7,074 nt of DNA from positions 1 to 7,074 of the forward strand of contig JAYFQU010000044.1 of assembly GCA_034926785.1 (NCBI GenBank), given 5' to 3'. The first letter of the stretch is position 1, and every line of letters starts with the position of its first letter. This stretch comes from UBA7703 sp034926785 (GTDB lineage Bacteria > Bacillota > Clostridia > Christensenellales > CAG-138). Below are positions 6,481 to 7,074 of this stretch, piece by piece. Under the pieces are notes generated by a model. The model did not search any database. It was not told the origin of the DNA and saw nothing but the letters and a program-made list of their open reading frames with translations. The position numbers were made by a program, and so were the translations under genes.

Positions 6481-6581
6481 CCACAACTTTTTCCCTTATA
6501 TTAGAAATGCCTTTTTTTACATTAAGAGAATGGGAGCCTGTACCTACACCCGCACGTATATATATAGGGAAAAAGTTGTGG
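6481..6581 (+). repeat. Long AT-rich inverted repeat between the helicase and VRR-NUC genes
   Basis: CCACAACTTTTTCCC (6481-6495) is the exact reverse complement of 6567-6581. After one unpaired base (6496), TATAT (6497-6501) pairs with ATATA (6562-6566), and outside the repeat AACA (6477-6480) can pair with TGTT (6584-6587, read in reverse) across a 2-nt bulge. The arms enclose 60 nt containing a T-run (6512-6518) and pyrimidine-rich sequence. A competing hairpin, GTGGC-GTTGT-GCCAC (6578-6592), shares the right arm. The element fills the largest non-coding gap (6469-6614) and is AT-rich against a GC-rich background. Candidate roles are a replication origin or initiator site, a regulatory RNA, or the remnant of a small mobile element; none is demonstrated. 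Confidence 0.75.
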
Positions 6582-6605
6582 CGTTGTGCCACTTGTACCG
6601 GAAAT

Positions 6606-6609
6606 GGAG
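6606..6609 (+). promoter_or_regulatory. Ribosome binding site fixing the start of the VRR-NUC gene
   Basis: GGAG lies 5 nt before ATG 6615. The reading frame stays open upstream to ATG 6468, but no SD precedes that codon, so 6615 is preferred. The short hairpin at 6578-6592 ends 13 nt before this site. Confidence 0.7.
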
Positions 6610-6614
6610 TGCAA

Positions 6615-6896
6615 ATGAGAGAAAAAACAATCGAGAAAAAGCTCGTCATAGCCATAAAAGACATGGGAGGCATCGCACCGAAGTTCATGAGCCCTGGGTT
6701 TGATGGTATGCCGGACCGCATCGTGCTTCTGCCTGGTGGTCGCATGGGATTCATCGAGGTCAAGGCTCCTGGTAAGGTGCCGCGCCCTTTGCAGGAAGCG
6801 AGACATCGGATGCTGCAGCGATTAGGCTTTCAGGTCTACGTTCTTGACAGGGCTGAACAGATTATACAGATTTTGGAGGGTATTGAAAATGGATAA
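6615..6896 (+). CDS. VRR-NUC domain nuclease
   Basis: This 93-residue protein is a stand-alone VRR-NUC domain (PF08774), part of the PD-(D/E)xK nuclease superfamily; relatives such as FAN1 cut flapped or branched DNA, and stand-alone phage versions are thought to resolve junctions. The catalytic pattern is visible: an N-terminal acidic residue (E3 or E7) in the first helix, SPGFDGMPDR (26-35) with D34, FIEVK (46-50) with E48 and K50, then Q60 in the following helix, and GFQVYVLD (71-78) as the closing strand. The length is normal. In this phage type it often follows the VapE gene, as here. GGAG at 6606-6609 supports ATG 6615. An in-frame start at 6468 (overlapping the helicase stop as TGATG) would add 49 residues encoded across the inverted repeat, which is less likely. 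The stop overlaps the next gene by 8 nt. Confidence 0.95.
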   Translation: MREKTIEKKLVIAIKDMGGIAPKFMSPGFDGMPDRIVLLPGGRMGFIEVKAPGKVPRPLQEARHRMLQRLGFQVYVLDRAEQIIQILEGIENG

Positions 6897-7074
6897 TCAA
6901 TTGATAAACCTCGGCCTCACCGAGAAGAGCGGAAAAGCCTTTGTATCAAGCCGCGACATCGCGCGGGTGTTTGAAAAACGTCATGACCACGTGCTTCGCG
7001 ACATCAGGGAGATAATCGAGAGAGATCTTGAGTGGGGTGTGTCCAATTTTGGGGAGACCCCCTATATCGAACCC
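6889..7074 (+). CDS. Rha-family phage regulatory protein, N-terminal part (cut by window end)
   Basis: Only the first 62 codons are present; the frame is still open at the last base. FVSSRDIARVFEKRHDHVLRDIREII (residues 18-43) followed by SNFGETPYIEP is the signature of Rha-family proteins (PF09669), DNA-binding regulators in phages, some of which affect phage growth depending on host IHF. The DIARVFEKRHDHVLRDI part corresponds to the helix-turn-helix-like core. GGAGGG (6875-6880) lies 8 nt before ATG 6889, and the start overlaps the nuclease gene by 8 nt, so translation is probably coupled. Many Rha proteins carry a second C-terminal domain, which cannot be judged here. This is the second regulator in the operon after the AntA/AntB gene. 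Confidence 0.92.
   Translation, partial: MDNQLINLGLTEKSGKAFVSSRDIARVFEKRHDHVLRDIREIIERDLEWGVSNFGETPYIEP

Noticed and set aside
5947..6486. 179-codon minus-strand frame under the helicase C-terminus.
   Set aside because: It lies opposite conserved helicase sequence and shows no domain or ribosome binding site.
6516..6544. TTTACA (6516-6521) in the AT-rich gap as a -35 box.
   Set aside because: About 17 nt downstream the sequence is TGTACC, a poor -10 box; the better TATATA lies too far away.
6530..6703. Small ORF from ATG 6530 (57 codons) overlapping the inverted repeat and nuclease start.
   Set aside because: No SD, low-complexity basic composition, and it runs out of frame through the clear VRR-NUC gene; a shadow frame.
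6844..6868. TTGACA (6844-6849) followed by TATACA (6863-6868), possible promoter for the Rha gene.
   Set aside because: The spacer is only 13 nt and both hexamers lie in the conserved C-terminal codons of the nuclease. Too short for a normal sigma-70-type promoter.
1..7074. CRISPR array, tRNA, IS element or integrase attachment site.
   Set aside because: No spaced direct repeats, cloverleaf, transposase or integrase was seen on either strand.

Overview
The window reads as part of the early (replication) region of a temperate phage or prophage of a Gram-positive, Clostridia-like host. All eight genes lie on the + strand, are tightly packed, and mostly start behind strong GGAGG-type ribosome binding sites. 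Base composition is moderately GC-rich. The gene families (DUF2815 ssDNA-binding protein, short family A polymerase, DUF4406-like protein, AntA/AntB antirepressor, VapE-type primase-helicase, VRR-NUC nuclease, Rha) are the set I associate with Firmicutes siphophages and gut Clostridia prophages. The exact host cannot be named from the sequence.

Layout: 20-604 DUF2815/Enc34-type ssDNA-binding protein; 605-670 gap with a GC-rich hairpin against the next SD; 671-2611 family A DNA polymerase with a 3'-5' exonuclease domain; 2612-2692 gap with a second hairpin; 2693-3094 small protein with two CxxC pairs; 3091-3501 DUF4406-like deoxyribosyltransferase-fold protein; 3507-4142 AntA/AntB antirepressor; 4135-6468 primase-polymerase/VapE helicase fusion; 6469-6614 AT-rich gap with a long inverted repeat; 6615-6896 VRR-NUC nuclease; 6889-7074 the first 62 codons of a Rha-family regulator, cut by the window end. 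No promoter for the operon is visible, so transcription probably starts upstream of base 1. No convincing rho-independent terminator, tRNA, CRISPR array, IS element or attachment site was found.

How the genes fit together: the VapE-type protein could prime and unwind, the polymerase would extend, the DUF2815 protein would coat single strands, and the VRR-NUC protein would cut branched or flapped DNA. Two regulators (AntA/AntB and Rha) sit inside the same transcript, each overlapping a replication gene by 8 nt, so lysis/lysogeny control appears translationally tied to replication.

The protein set is mostly familiar. The part least explained by known genes is the inverted-repeat structure. Each of the three non-coding gaps longer than 60 nt holds a strong inverted repeat, and two further strong hairpins (10-11 bp of perfect pairing) lie inside coding sequence. 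The 101-bp element at 6481-6581 is the best candidate for something undescribed: a replication origin, a regulatory RNA, or a small mobile or recombination element.
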